The notes beneath the pieces are model-generated. The model ran no database searches, was not told the DNA's origin, and saw nothing but the letters and a program-made list of their open reading frames with translations. Both the position numbers and the translations under genes were made by a program. Source: Candidatus Propionivibrio dominans (lineage in GTDB: Bacteria; Pseudomonadota; Gammaproteobacteria; Burkholderiales; Rhodocyclaceae). Taken from it: a stretch of DNA of 64,000 nt. The stretch's first letter is position 1, and each line of letters begins with the position of its first letter. The stretch is taken from the NCBI GenBank assembly GCA_016709335.1, contig JADJNC010000003.1, positions 248,001 to 312,000 of the forward strand, read 5' to 3'. Positions 46,718 to 56,579 of this stretch are shown here, piece by piece.

Positions 46718-49700
46718 TCACCCTACCCACTTCCGTGCATTGCGGAACAGCCGCAGCCACGGTGAATCTTCGCCCATATCGGCCGGATGCCATGACATCT
46801 GCACGCTACGGAAAACGCGCTCGGGGTGCGGCATCATGATCGTGAAGCGGCCGTCGGCGGTGGTCAGGCCGGTAATGCCGTCCGGCGAGCCGTTCGGGTT
46901 GTACGGATAGATCTCGCTGGGCTGTCCGGCGTTGTCGAGAAAACGCATGCTCACCAGCGCCTTCGCCTGCTGCTCGGCAGTATCGAATACGGCCTGCCCT
47001 TCGCCGTGCGATACGACCACCGGCAGGCGGCTGCCGGCCATGCCGCTAAAGAACAGCGAGGGCGATGGCAGCAACTCGACCATGGTGAAACGCGCCTCGA
47101 ACTGCTCGACCCGGTTGCGCTCGAAGCGCGGCCAGGCGTTGGCGCCGGGAATCAGGTCCTTCAATGCACTCATCATCTGGCAGCCGTTGCATACGCCCAG
47201 CGCGAAGGTATCGCTGCGCGCAAAGAAGGCCGAGAATTCGTCGCGCGCCCGCGCATTGAAGAGGATCGTCCTGGCCCAGCCCTTGCCGGCACCGAGCACA
47301 TCGCCGTAGGAGAAACCGCCGCAGGCGACGGCGCCCTTGAAACCGGCGAGTGAAACGCGGCCGGAAAGGATGTCGCTCATATGCACATCGACTGCGGCAA
47401 AGCCGGCGCGATCAAATGCTGCCGCCATTTCGACGTGGCCATTGACGCCCTGCTCGCGCAGGATGGCGACCCTCGGACGCGCTCCACGACTGATCAAGGG
47501 CGCGACGATATTCTCGGCCGGGTCGAAAGTCAGCGAAAGCGAAAGACCGGTGTCAGCCGCGTCGAGGATGCGATCGTATTCCTGCTGCGCGCATTCCGGA
47601 TTGTCGCGCAGCGACTGCATGTGGAAGCTCGTTTCCGACCAGGCACGCTGCAAGTCGACGCGCTTTTCGCGCAGCGCGGCTTTGGCATTGCGGATGATGC
47701 GAACTTCATCCCACGGATTGGGCGAACCGATGAAATGCGTGCAGGCGCCGAGCCCGGCAGCGCGCAGCAGACTCATCACCGCTGCGCGATCGGCGCGCCG
47801 GATCTGCACCACGGCACCGAGTTCCTCGGTGAACAGCGCACGCATCAGCATCTCGAAGGCGCGACCGCGCAGCAGATCCGGTTTTTTCTCGCTGCCGTCG
47901 ACGTCGCTGGTCAACGCGTCGTAGCACAAGCCGTCCATATCGAGCGACACGCCGCAATGCCCGGCGAAAGCCATTTCGCATACGGTGGCGAACAGGCCGC
48001 CATCCGAACGGTCATGGTAGGCAAGCAACAGGTTTTCACTGGCGAGCTGGTGCAAGGTCGCAAAGAACGCCACCAGCCGCGCCGGATCGTCGACGTCCGG
48101 CACCTCGGAACCGGTGGCGTTGAACACCTGCGCCAGCGCCGAACCGCCCAGACAGTTTTTGCCGGCGCCAAGATCGACCAGCAGCAGATCGGTTTCGCCG
48201 ACATCGCACTGGAGTTGCGGCGTCAGGGTACGCCGCGCATCCTGTACCGGGGAGAACGCCGTAACGATCAGCGACAGCGGCGAAACCACCTGTTTCATCT
48301 GCCCGCCATCGTCCCATGCCGTTCGCATCGAGAGCGAATCCTTGCCGACCGGAATCGAAACGCCGATCTGCTGGCACAGGTCGGAGACGGCGCGCACCGT
48401 GTTGAACAGTCGCACATCCTCGCCCGGCGAACCGGCCGCCGCCATCCAGTTGGCCGACAGTTTCACGTCGCCCAGACTGGCAACATTCGCTGCGGCAAGG
48501 TTGGTCAGCGCCTCGCCGACGGCCATGCGGCCCGAAGCCGGCGCGTCGAGAATGGCCATCGGCGTGCGCTCGCCGATGGCGAAGGCTTCGCCGAGAAAAG
48601 TCTGGAAGCCCATCGTCGTCACCGCCACGTCGGCGACCGGTACCTGCCACGGGCCGACCATCTGGTCACGTGCCGTGAGGCCGCCGACGCTCCGGTCGCC
48701 AATCGAGATCAGGAAGGTCTTGCTGGCCACCGCCGGCAGCCGCAGCACGCGATAGGCAGCGTCCTTCAGCTCGACCGAGGTCGCATCAAACGGTACTTCA
48801 GCCGACGGCAGCGGCTGCACCGTACGCGTCATGCGCGGCGGCTTGCCGAGCAGCGCCTCCATGTCCATGTCGACCGGGTGGTCGCCGAAATGCCGGTCGG
48901 CAACGAGCAGACGCTTGTCATCCGTCGCCACGCCGACCACGGCAAACGGGCAGCGTTCGCGCTCGCACAGCGCCTTGAATTCGGGCAGACGGCCTGGCGG
49001 GATCGCCAGCACGTAGCGCTCCTGTGCTTCGTTGCTCCAGATCTCGGCCGGCGACATTCCCGGCTCCTCGGTCTGCACGTCGCGCAACTCGAATCGCGCA
49101 CCGCAGCCGGCGCCATGCGCCAGTTCGGGAAAGGCGTTGGACAGGCCGCCGGCGCCAACGTCATGCAGAGAAAGAATCGGGTTGCCGGCGCCCGGCGTCG
49201 AGGCGTCGCCCGCGGGCGGTCCCATCTGCCAGCAACGGTCGATCACCTCCTGCGCACGCCGCTGCATTTCCGCATTGCCGCGCTGCACCGAGGCAAAATC
49301 GAGGGCTTCGCTGTTGCTGCCGGTGCTCATCGAACTCGCCGCGCCGCCGCCCAGACCGATCAGCATCCCCGGCCCGCCCAACTGGATGAGCAAGGTGCCC
49401 GGCGCGAAGGCTGCGGCCTTGATCGCCTGGCTATCGGCAATGTTGCCGACGCCGCCGGCGACCATGATCGGCTTGTGATAGCCGCGCACCAGTGCCTCGG
49501 CGCCCGCCCCCACACGCTGCTCGTAGGTGCGGAAGTAGCCGGCAAGATTGGGGCGGCCGAACTCGTTGTTGAAAGCTGCCGCGCCGATCGGGCCTTCGAG
49601 CATGATGTCCAGTGCCGAAGAAATGCGCGAAGGCCGGCCGTAGGCGGCGCTCCCGGCTTCCCAGGCCTGCGGCGCATCGGGAAGATAGAGGTTGGAGACC

Positions 49701-50722
49701 GAGAAGCCGCAGAGACCGGCCTTCGGTTTGGAACCGCGCCCGGTCGCCCCTTCGTCGCGAATCTCGCCGCCGGAGCCGGTCGCCGCGCCGGGGAAGGGCG
49801 AAATTGCCGTCGGATGGTTATGCGTCTCGACCTTGGCCAGAATGTGTGTCAGCTCCTCGTTCCAGCCATAGGTGCCGTCCACCCCCGGCGAGAAGCGCGC
49901 CACGCTGGCACCGGTGAACACCGAGGAATTGTCTGAATAGGCGACGACGGTACCCTGCGGGTGCGCCTGGTGCGTCTCGCGGATCATCCCGAACAGCGTT
50001 TCGCTGCGCGGCTGGCCGTCGATCACCCAGGAGGCGTTGAAAATCTTGTGGCGGCAATGCTCGGAGTTGGCCTGCGCGAACATCATCAGCTCGACATCGG
50101 TGGGATTGCGCCGGGTCTTGCTGACGAACAGCTCGACCAGATAGTCGATTTCATCGTCCGACAGCGCCAGCCCGAGGCGGCTGTTGGCCTCGACCAGCGC
50201 CGCGCGTCCGCCGCCAAGCAGATCGATCGAGGCCATCGGCCTGGGCGGGAAATGGCGAAAGAGCTCGGCCGTCTGCGCAAAATCGCCGAGCACGGTTTCG
50301 ATCATGCGGTCGTGCAGTTGCGCAGAAATGATCGCCCGCTGCTCGGCGGTCAGCGCGCCCCGAACCGATTCAATGCGGTAGGCGATGCCGCGCTCGATAC
50401 GTTCGACGGCCTCCAGCCCGCAATTCCACGCGATGTCGGTGGCTTTCGACGACCACGGCGAAATGGTACCGATGCGCGGTGTGACCAGGAACAACTCGCC
50501 GCACGCCTCGCTCCCACCTGCATCCGCTGCACGCTCCTCAAGCAGCGCCGCCAGTTGCCGGCGATCTGCATCGTCGAGCGCCTTGCCCAGCCGGGCAAGG
50601 TGCCAGTACTCGGCACTGGCAATGCGTGCACCGGGCACCAGAGCCTGGATGCGTAGCTGCAAGCCTTGCAGGCGAAAAGCGGAAAAAGCGGGAGCCCCGC
50701 GCAGAAAGAGAATGTCGGCCAT
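46718..50722 (-). CDS. purL: Phosphoribosylformylglycinamidine synthase (large PurL)
   Basis: 1,334 residues from ATG 50722 ([19 protein letters not shown]), the single-chain proteobacterial form. Uses glutamine and ATP to convert FGAR to FGAM in purine synthesis. N-terminal PurS-like part, two AIRS-type halves ([17 protein letters not shown]..., later [10 protein letters not shown]), and a C-terminal glutamine amidotransferase domain with the nucleophile in [10 protein letters not shown] and a final HPERVFRS. The longer frame upstream is not needed. Monocistronic. Confidence 0.96.
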   Translation of the reverse strand: MADILFLRGAPAFSAFRLQGLQLRIQALVPGARIASAEYWHLARLGKALDDADRRQLAALLEERAADAGGSEACGELFLVTPRIGTISPWSSKATDIAWNCGLEAVERIERGIAYRIESVRGALTAEQRAIISAQLHDRMIETVLGDFAQTAELFRHFPPRPMASIDLLGGGRAALVEANSRLGLALSDDEIDYLVELFVSKTRRNPTDVELMMFAQANSEHCRHKIFNASWVIDGQPRSETLFGMIRETHQAHPQGTVVAYSDNSSVFTGASVARFSPGVDGTYGWNEELTHILAKVETHNHPTAISPFPGAATGSGGEIRDEGATGRGSKPKAGLCGFSVSNLYLPDAPQAWEAGSAAYGRPSRISSALDIMLEGPIGAAAFNNEFGRPNLAGYFRTYEQRVGAGAEALVRGYHKPIMVAGGVGNIADSQAIKAAAFAPGTLLIQLGGPGMLIGLGGGAASSMSTGSNSEALDFASVQRGNAEMQRRAQEVIDRCWQMGPPAGDASTPGAGNPILSLHDVGAGGLSNAFPELAHGAGCGARFELRDVQTEEPGMSPAEIWSNEAQERYVLAIPPGRLPEFKALCERERCPFAVVGVATDDKRLLVADRHFGDHPVDMDMEALLGKPPRMTRTVQPLPSAEVPFDATSVELKDAAYRVLRLPAVASKTFLISIGDRSVGGLTARDQMVGPWQVPVADVAVTTMGFQTFLGEAFAIGERTPMAILDAPASGRMAVGEALTNLAAANVASLGDVKLSANWMAAAGSPGEDVRLFNTVRAVSDLCQQIGVSIPVGKDSLSMRTAWDDGGQMKQVVSPLSLIVTAFSPVQDARRTLTPQLQCDVGETDLLLVDLGAGKNCLGGSALAQVFNATGSEVPDVDDPARLVAFFATLHQLASENLLLAYHDRSDGGLFATVCEMAFAGHCGVSLDMDGLCYDALTSDVDGSEKKPDLLRGRAFEMLMRALFTEELGAVVQIRRADRAAVMSLLRAAGLGACTHFIGSPNPWDEVRIIRNAKAALREKRVDLQRAWSETSFHMQSLRDNPECAQQEYDRILDAADTGLSLSLTFDPAENIVAPLISRGARPRVAILREQGVNGHVEMAAAFDRAGFAAVDVHMSDILSGRVSLAGFKGAVACGGFSYGDVLGAGKGWARTILFNARARDEFSAFFARSDTFALGVCNGCQMMSALKDLIPGANAWPRFERNRVEQFEARFTMVELLPSPSLFFSGMAGSRLPVVVSHGEGQAVFDTAEQQAKALVSMRFLDNAGQPSEIYPYNPNGSPDGITGLTTADGRFTIMMPHPERVFRSVQMSWHPADMGEDSPWLRLFRNARKWVG

Positions 50723-51170
50723 GGCGATCTTGGAAAAAGTGCAGGGAAGCTGCGTGGAAACAGGGCGAGGCAGCAATTATAGCCGAGAGCAACTGGTGCC
50801 GAAGCGGAAGGGGCGCTGCCTGTACCACGCTTAAAGGTCGCACTGGGCATTGTGCTGCGGAGCCATTAGCTCATTTCTCTCCAACGGGCCAAAAAAGCCT
50901 TGCAGGAAGTAAACGTATTCAGTGGCGAGCATTGAAGGATTGGCTCGACTTGCTAATGGCACAGAACAAATGGCCTGCTAGGCAGGCAAGACGATCATGG
51001 CAGTATTGTTTATCCGGGCTCAATGGGATGTAGTGCCTGGATGATCTGACGGGCGCGACCATATAATTTTCAAAAATTAGTGGACTTCCCAAGTTTCCCG
51101 CAGAACTATAGAAAATAACCTACTTGCCAAATTCAACAAAGTCAATTAGTCTCTGAATAGGGGAAAGCGT
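50723..51170. other. Spacer between purL and mqsR
   Basis: About 450 bp holding the divergent promoters of purL and the toxin-antitoxin pair. A stretch near 50890-51030 reads as RIQWRALKDWLDLLMAQN in one frame and might be a fragment of an old gene, but it has no start signals. The last 120 bp are AT-rich. No clear MqsA-type AACCT/AGGTT palindrome could be placed before mqsR. Confidence 0.4.
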
Positions 51171-51455
51171 ATGCCACATTGCAAGCTTTCTGTGATCAGG
51201 TCGCTGATTGAATCCGGCAGGATCCGGATGACAGCAAGCGCAGTTGCTGGTGGGGTGTTGCTTGGTTTCGATAGAGCCGCAATCGTCAATGTTGTTGCTA
51301 CGCTTACCCCGAAAGACTTTTACAAAAGCATGAGCACACACGCTGACCATAGAATCTGGCAAGACGTATATCAGCCGATAACACCGGCAGGTAAGGTTTA
51401 CCTGAAACTTACGGTCATTCAAGACGTGCTTATTGTGTCGTTCAAGGAGCTATGA
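51171..51455 (+). CDS. mqsR: MqsR family toxin
   Basis: 94 residues closely following the MqsR pattern: KLSVIRSLIESGRIRMTASA, then DFYKSMSTHADHRIWQDVYQP and the C-terminal VYLKLTVIQDVLIVSFKEL. In E. coli this is a ribosome-independent mRNA interferase (RelE-like fold) cutting at GCU/GCA-type sites. As in E. coli the toxin gene comes first and overlaps the antitoxin by 4 bp. Its AT content is higher than the surroundings, consistent with horizontal transfer. Confidence 0.92.
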   Translation: MPHCKLSVIRSLIESGRIRMTASAVAGGVLLGFDRAAIVNVVATLTPKDFYKSMSTHADHRIWQDVYQPITPAGKVYLKLTVIQDVLIVSFKEL

Positions 51456-51859
51456 ACATGAAGTGTCCAGTTTGCGGAACGTCTGAATTGGTGCATGACA
51501 CCCGCGACATGCCTTACACCTACAAAGGCGAAACAACCCTTGTCCCGGAAGTGACCGGAGACTATTGCCCGGCCTGCGCAGAAGTCGTTTTAGACATGAG
51601 TGAAGCGGAGCGTTACGGGCTATTGGTAAGAGATTTCAACAGGCAAGTAAATGCGGCTTTTGTCCAGCCAGAGTTCATTGTCAGCGTCCGAAAAAAACTG
51701 AACCTTGACCAGAAGGAAGCCGCTGCAATTTTCGGCGGTGGGGTTAATGCGTTCTCCCGCTACGAGAATGGCAAAACCAGGCCACCGTTAGCACTTGTCA
51801 AGCTACTCAAAATGCTGGACCGACACCCCGAACTTTTGAACGAAGTCAGGGTAGCGTAA
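51452..51859 (+). CDS. mqsA: MqsA family antitoxin
   Basis: 135 residues. N-terminal zinc domain with CPVC and CPAC knuckles (MKCPVCGTSELVHDTRD, DYCPACAEVVLD), C-terminal Xre-type helix-turn-helix (LNLDQKEAAAIFGGGVNAFSRYENGKTRPP). Binds and neutralises MqsR and represses its own operon. The start at 51452 overlaps the toxin stop; an ATG two codons later (51458) is also possible and gives the usual MKCPVC start, with GGAG at suitable distance to either. Confidence 0.92.
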   Translation: MNMKCPVCGTSELVHDTRDMPYTYKGETTLVPEVTGDYCPACAEVVLDMSEAERYGLLVRDFNRQVNAAFVQPEFIVSVRKKLNLDQKEAAAIFGGGVNAFSRYENGKTRPPLALVKLLKMLDRHPELLNEVRVA

Positions 51860-52227
51860 CCTCAATCGCAATCCAGAGTCATTTCAAATCGGCCCCGATG
51901 TGGATTTGGTTTTCAGAAAACCGCGTTCCCGTTTTTTCGCGTATTTCGATTTTCCGTTCGCTTGAAGCCATATCTCGATCAGATCAGCCTGAGCATCGAG
52001 ACCCAGCTCCGTGTCGGCAGCATGGAAGTCGTCCCGCTCGTCAAGGGCGTTGAAAATGATTCAGTGCTGCCTCACAAGCCAGTCGATCCCTGCGGATTCA
52101 CTCTGGAACCCATAACCGCCAGCATTCAATTGGTTGGCGGCAAACCGGCTTCGCTGTTGCGCGTAATCGTATAATCATCCGATTCGCCGCCAGCACGAAG
52201 GTGCAAACCAACGCCGAGGGAATGACC
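51860..52227. other. Spacer between mqsA and the MORN-repeat gene
   Basis: About 370 bp with no supported gene. GGTTTTCAGAAAACC at 51908-51922 is a 15-bp palindrome of unknown use. A 70-codon frame at 51962-52174 has no recognisable content. The MORN-repeat gene promoter should lie near 52150-52200. Confidence 0.4.
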
Positions 52228-54216
52228 ATGCAGCCGCTTCGAAAAACCGCCCCGCTTCTGCTCCTGCTGGCCGCAATGCCAACGCTCTGCGCTGCCGGTC
52301 CGATGCGCCAGTACAACAGCGAACTCGGCGAGGCGGTGAGGCTGGTGAAATCGGGTGCTCTCAAAGACGCCGTCGCGCAGATCGAAAAGAACAACGCGGG
52401 CGCCGACAAGGACATCCTCTACTTCTTCGAAAAGGGCGAACTGTTCAGCCTCGGCAGCAATTACACCGCCAGCCGCGACACCTGGCTGAAGGGCGACGAG
52501 ATCATCCAGGCCTGGGAAAATGACATCCGGAATAATTCCTCCAGGCTGTCCGGTGACATCGGCAGCTATCTGATCAGCGACAAGACCCGCCGCTACGAAG
52601 GGCAGGACTACGAAAAGGTGCTGTTATCGACCCGCCTGACGCTGGACCACATCATGCTCGGCAACTTCGAGCATGCCCGCATCGAGATGAAGAAAACCTA
52701 CGAGCGCGAGAAACTGATCGAAGCCTTTCGCGAGAAGGAGTACGAGGCGCTCAAGGCCGAAGCGGAAAAGCAGGAGACCGGCAGCATCGCCAGGCTCGAC
52801 GGCTACCCGATGGAGGAAATCGATACCGCTGAAGTCCGCGAGCTGAAAAACGGCTTCCAGAACGCCTTTGCCCACTATCTGGCCGGCTATTTCTTCGAAG
52901 TCACCGACGAGCCCTCACTGGCCGAACCGGGCTACCGCAACGCGCTGCAACTGGCGCCGGGCAAGGCCATCATCCAGAGCGCACTGGACGGCGTCGGCAA
53001 GGCCCGGCCCGATCCGGGTGAAACCGACGTATTGTTCGTCATCGAAAGCGGATTCGCGCCGAGCATCGACTCGCTGAACATCCCGATCCCGATTCCGCGC
53101 AGGAACGGGCTCATCATCACTCCGCTCTCTTTCCCGGTCATCAAATCCTCCAGCCCGGTGCCGGTGCCGACCTCACTGTCGGTTGCAGGACGGCAACTGC
53201 CGGTCGAAACGCTGACCAACACCGACACCATGGCCCGGCGTCAGCTCAAGGATCAGATGCCGAGCATCATCCTGCGTAGCGTCATCCGCTCCGGCTTCAA
53301 ATCCGTCGTCCAGGATCAGGCCAACAAGGCGCACTGGATCGCCGGACTGGTCGCCAATGTGGTTGCCGTGACCACCGAACAGGCCGACGACCGCAACTGG
53401 CGCACCCTGCCCGAGCGCATCTCGGTGGCCCGCACCCGCCTGCCGCAGGGCAGGCACGTGATCGAATTCCAGACCAGCGCCGGCAGCTACCGGACTGAAG
53501 CAGATATCGCCGGTCGCTTCACCATCGTGCCGATCCGCATCACGGGCGACGCGGTCTACGTCGGGCAGCCGAACCTCGCCAGCGGCAAGGCGCCCGATTT
53601 CGTGGCCGAAAAGGCGATCCTGCCGAGCGGCGCCGGCCTTCCAGTTCCTGGTCCGACTCCGGCAGTTCCTGCTGTAGCGGCTCCTTCAACACCTGCAGCC
53701 ATGGCGAATGTCCCGCCAGCCGCATCCGCCCAGTCCGGCGAGCCAGCCAGAGCAGCGCTCGCAACCCAGCCACCGGCGGCCTCCGGCAAACGCGTTACGG
53801 CCGGCGACACCACCTACATCGGCGACTTCAGTTTCGCCCAAGCCGGCGGTCGGGCCAACGGCCAGGGTGTCGTCGAGTGGCGCAACGGCGATCGTTTTGA
53901 AGGCCGGCTGGAGAATGGTCTGCGGCAAGGCAAGGGCCGTTTCACCTCGCAGGCCAATGGTTTCAGCTACGAAGGCGAAATGAAGGACGACGAATTCCAC
54001 GGCCAGGGCACCTATACCTCGGAGAATGGCACGCGCTACGAAGGAAACTGGAAAAACGGCGTCAAGGACGGTCAAGGAAAACTAACGTTCCCTGACGGCG
54101 ACTTCTGGGAAGGCCTCTTCAGCAACGATCAACGTACCGAGCAAGGCAAGATGACCTTCGTCGGCAAAACCATTGCCAAGCCCGCAGCAGAGGCGGCTCC
54201 GGATGGGAAACCATGA
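52228..54216 (+). CDS. COG3014-like exported protein with C-terminal MORN repeats
   Basis: 662 residues from ATG 52228 (GAGGG about 7 nt before). A signal peptide ends near LCAAG. Residues 15-430 resemble COG3014-type proteins: TPR-like helices (DILYFFEKGELFSLGSNYTAS), a segment VLFVIESGFAPS, and GRHVIEFQT. A Pro/Ala-rich linker (about 460-525) leads to about five MORN repeats (GQGVVEWRNGDRFEGRLENG, GQGTYTSENGTRYEGNWKNG). The COG3014 group is usually linked to CsgG/LpoB-like lipoproteins, absent here. MORN repeats often bind lipids or scaffold envelope proteins; the function of the combination is unknown. Confidence 0.7.
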   Translation: MQPLRKTAPLLLLLAAMPTLCAAGPMRQYNSELGEAVRLVKSGALKDAVAQIEKNNAGADKDILYFFEKGELFSLGSNYTASRDTWLKGDEIIQAWENDIRNNSSRLSGDIGSYLISDKTRRYEGQDYEKVLLSTRLTLDHIMLGNFEHARIEMKKTYEREKLIEAFREKEYEALKAEAEKQETGSIARLDGYPMEEIDTAEVRELKNGFQNAFAHYLAGYFFEVTDEPSLAEPGYRNALQLAPGKAIIQSALDGVGKARPDPGETDVLFVIESGFAPSIDSLNIPIPIPRRNGLIITPLSFPVIKSSSPVPVPTSLSVAGRQLPVETLTNTDTMARRQLKDQMPSIILRSVIRSGFKSVVQDQANKAHWIAGLVANVVAVTTEQADDRNWRTLPERISVARTRLPQGRHVIEFQTSAGSYRTEADIAGRFTIVPIRITGDAVYVGQPNLASGKAPDFVAEKAILPSGAGLPVPGPTPAVPAVAAPSTPAAMANVPPAASAQSGEPARAALATQPPAASGKRVTAGDTTYIGDFSFAQAGGRANGQGVVEWRNGDRFEGRLENGLRQGKGRFTSQANGFSYEGEMKDDEFHGQGTYTSENGTRYEGNWKNGVKDGQGKLTFPDGDFWEGLFSNDQRTEQGKMTFVGKTIAKPAAEAAPDGKP

Positions 54217-54385
54217 GGCATTCGTATGATAATGGCTGGCGAATGGGTCTAGCTGAACGGTCAGCTCAGGATTGAATATATCAAAACAATTCGAAGCCTT
54301 CGCACGCTATCAGATCATCGGTTGAACATGTCGAGCCAGCGCCCGCTGGTCTGCTCATCGGGAATGAAAATGCACATGGTTCAAC

Positions 54386-55537
54386 TCAAGCGTCAGTCCG
54401 GGCCATCACAAGCCTTTGGATGTGTGCAATGAGCTGTTCTTCAGGGTAAGGTTTGCCAAGTACGACATTGACCCCCGATTCAAGGGCTTCTGTGCGCAAT
54501 ACCTCGCTGTCCGAGGTGACCATGATGATCGGGATGCCGACCGAACGAGGATTGGCACGCAGGTGGCGCACCAGTTCCAATCCACCCATGCCAGGCATGT
54601 CAACGTCGGTAATAAGCAGGTCAGGAACCGATTGCTCGATTTGTTTCGCCGCATCCAGGCCATCTTCTGCCATCAGAACCTGATACTTGTGTGCGGTGAG
54701 CAGCCGACCGGTCTTGATGCGGACTACCTTCGAATCGTCAACAACCATGACCACTGTTTGTTCCGCCACTTTTGCCTTCGGCACCATTGCCTGAGGAGGC
54801 ACGCTGAATGCTTGCGCTTTCGCTTCTTCCTGGCGAAGGACCTCAAGCGCGGCCAGACGTTCGTCTTCAAGGCGTGCGGCTACCTCGGCAGCCAGGCGTT
54901 CGGCTTCGCGGCGTGCGGCTACCTCGGCAGCCAGACGTTCGGCCTCCCGGCGTGCGGTTTCCTCGGCAGCCAGGCGTTTGGCTTCGCGGCGTGTCGCTTC
55001 CTCGGCAGCCAGACGTTCGGCTTCGCGGCGTGTCGCTTCCTCGGCAGCCAGACGTTCGGCCTCCCGGCGTGCGGTTTCCTCGGCAGCCAGACGTTCGGCT
55101 TCACGGCGTGTTGCTTCCTCAGCAGCCAGACGTTCGGCTTCACGGCGTGCCGCTTCCTCGGCAGCCAGGCGTTCGGCTTCGCGGCGTGCCGCTTCCTCAG
55201 CAACCAGACGTTCGGCCTCCCGGCGTGCGGTTTCCTCGGCAGCCAAGCGTTCGGCTTCGCGGCGTGTCGCTTCCTCGGCTGCCAGACGTTCGGCTTCACG
55301 GCGTGTTGCTTCCTCAGCAGCCAGACGTTCGGCTTCACGGCGTGCCGCTTCCCCGGCAGCCAGGCGTTCTACTTCGCGGCGTGCCGCTTCCTCAGCAGCT
55401 AGACGTTCGGCTTCGCGGCGTGCCGCTTCCGAAGCAGCCAGGCGTTCGGCTGAACGGCGACGAATGAAGAAGCGCAACAACAGATAAGTTACCACCAACC
55501 CAATAGCGATCAACAACAGGCTTTCATTCATTGACAT
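54386..55537 (-). CDS. Membrane-tethered CheY receiver with 13-residue helical repeats
   Basis: 383 residues from ATG 55537 (AAAGGA 8 nt upstream). Order: one N-terminal membrane helix ([18 protein letters not shown]), about 16 repeats of the 13-mer [13 protein letters not shown], a short Pro-containing linker, and a CheY-type receiver at the C-terminus (about 255-383). The receiver has the acidic pair (VDDS), phospho-acceptor Asp in [10 protein letters not shown], the Thr in IIMVTSD and Lys in LGKPYPEE, so it should be phosphorylatable. No output or kinase domain. No partner histidine kinase is nearby. It could be a phospho-relay or docking device held at distance from the membrane. Confidence 0.85.
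   Translation of the reverse strand: MSMNESLLLIAIGLVVTYLLLRFFIRRRSAERLAASEAARREAERLAAEEAARREVERLAAGEAARREAERLAAEEATRREAERLAAEEATRREAERLAAEETARREAERLVAEEAARREAERLAAEEAARREAERLAAEEATRREAERLAAEETARREAERLAAEEATRREAERLAAEEATRREAKRLAAEETARREAERLAAEVAARREAERLAAEVAARLEDERLAALEVLRQEEAKAQAFSVPPQAMVPKAKVAEQTVVMVVDDSKVVRIKTGRLLTAHKYQVLMAEDGLDAAKQIEQSVPDLLITDVDMPGMGGLELVRHLRANPRSVGIPIIMVTSDSEVLRTEALESGVNVVLGKPYPEEQLIAHIQRLVMARTDA
54830..55453 (-). repeat. 39-bp tandem repeat array encoding a 13-residue helix unit
   Basis: About 16 units of 39 bp encode [13 protein letters not shown] with small variations (Thr/Ala, Val, Gly, Lys substitutions). Alternate units share the same codon variants, pointing to past duplication of blocks. 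The regular spacing of Arg and Glu at i/i+4 predicts a long single alpha helix of roughly 30 nm, similar in idea to TolA domain II. Confidence 0.9.
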
Positions 55538-56091
55538 TACCGTGATCCTTTGAATTTGCAAGCTCGGCCCATATTCATGCAGCGAGCGGCATTATCGTAC
55601 TGCTCAGCGGTGTTGAAAAATCTGGCCGATGTGACTGCTTCGCCGCTCCAGCTTGAAAAACCAAGCAACTGGGCTGTTGTCCATCGAGTTTCAGGCGGGG
55701 ACAACTCATTGTAATTATTGCTGAAGCATCTATGCAATGAGTCTGATGACAACTCGGACCACCGACGTGTCCGTCTTGTTTCATACCTGTCAAAACTCTT
55801 GTCAAGCATGGTACGGTTGAAGCTTGGTGGTAAAACGGGAGTTTTTTCCAACTTGAGACCAAAGCGTTTCAGCGTCGATTGTTGTAGCGGAAATTGATGC
55901 GAGCCTTTGGCTATTGACCCCTTTGTTTCTGAGCAATTTGCGAGGGCATGGACAGAACACGAAAGAGTCATTGTGTGTAATACTCAAGACCAAAGTGATC
56001 GCCAACCGCTTTACAACCAAGCACTCCGATGCTGGACTTCGGGCGCAACCAAGTTAACAAAGCACAGTTTAATCGCAGATGAGGTGAAACT
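55538..56091. other. Intergenic region without a supported gene
   Basis: About 550 bp between the divergent receiver gene and the small membrane protein gene. Base composition is less GC-rich than the neighbours. Open frames here (for example 55537-55971 minus) have no domain and no ribosome binding site. It should hold two divergent promoters. Confidence 0.5.
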
Positions 56092-56523
56092 ATGACAGTC
56101 TGGCTTTTTTTTATTTCTTGTGCAGTTGGCTTGTTTCTCTTGTTCTGGTCGCGGCGCAAACGCCCCCTAGCGCAAAGAGAACGTGCCATTATCCCGGTTG
56201 CCTCGCCCTATCACAGTGTCTCGATAGGGCCAGTGAAGAATGGCTGCGCGAGTGCGAAGAAGCATATGAACCAGCGGTTCTTGGCACGAGAGGCTCCACG
56301 TTTGCCATTACCAGATTGTGACGCTGTAGTATGTCAGTGTCGTTATTCCCACTTCGATGACCGTCGGGAAGAAGACCGTCGAAATTCGCATGCTTTGCGC
56401 CGCGGTCTAAGTTCTGGTCCGGGCAATACGGATTACCGTAGCGGAAGTGATCGCAGGAGGTCACGGCAAACCAAAAGTGGTCAGCATCGGGCTGAGTATT
56501 TTGAAGAAACTATTCGAAGTTGA
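56092..56523 (+). CDS. Small membrane-anchored Cys-containing protein
   Basis: 143 residues; ATG 56092 has GAGGTG about 6 nt upstream. One N-terminal membrane helix (VWLFFISCAVGLFLLFW) followed by RRKRP, so the rest is cytosolic. The body has ASPYHSVSI, GCASAKKHMNQRFLAREAPRLPLPDCDAVVCQCRYSHFDDRREEDRR, a His-Cys-Arg-rich pattern that I recognise from unnamed small proteins in related bacteria; the three Cys could bind a metal. Function unknown. The downstream membrane-protein gene is about 57 bp away. Confidence 0.65.
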   Translation: MTVWLFFISCAVGLFLLFWSRRKRPLAQRERAIIPVASPYHSVSIGPVKNGCASAKKHMNQRFLAREAPRLPLPDCDAVVCQCRYSHFDDRREEDRRNSHALRRGLSSGPGNTDYRSGSDRRRSRQTKSGQHRAEYFEETIRS

Positions 56524-56579
56524 CCCTTCGCGATTTTCGCGAAAATTGTCCTTTCCTACAAGCTTTACTGCCACAGAGA

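Noticed and set aside
47381..49936. 851-codon open frame antisense to purL
   Set aside because: Shadow of a GC-rich, highly conserved gene; sequence is Arg/His-rich nonsense without domains.
51388..51404. AGGTAAGGTTTACCT palindrome inside mqsR as an MqsA operator
   Set aside because: It lies within the coding region of conserved residues and does not match the AACCT/AGGTT half-site order.
54416..55487. Three long open frames on the + strand over the repeat array (up to 328 codons)
   Set aside because: They arise because the 39-bp repeat is free of stops in all frames; the encoded Cys/Phe-rich or Arg/Ser-rich repeats have no family, and the minus-strand frame has a membrane helix and a complete receiver.
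55537..55971. 144-codon minus frame upstream of the receiver gene
   Set aside because: It runs over the promoter region of that gene and has no recognisable content.
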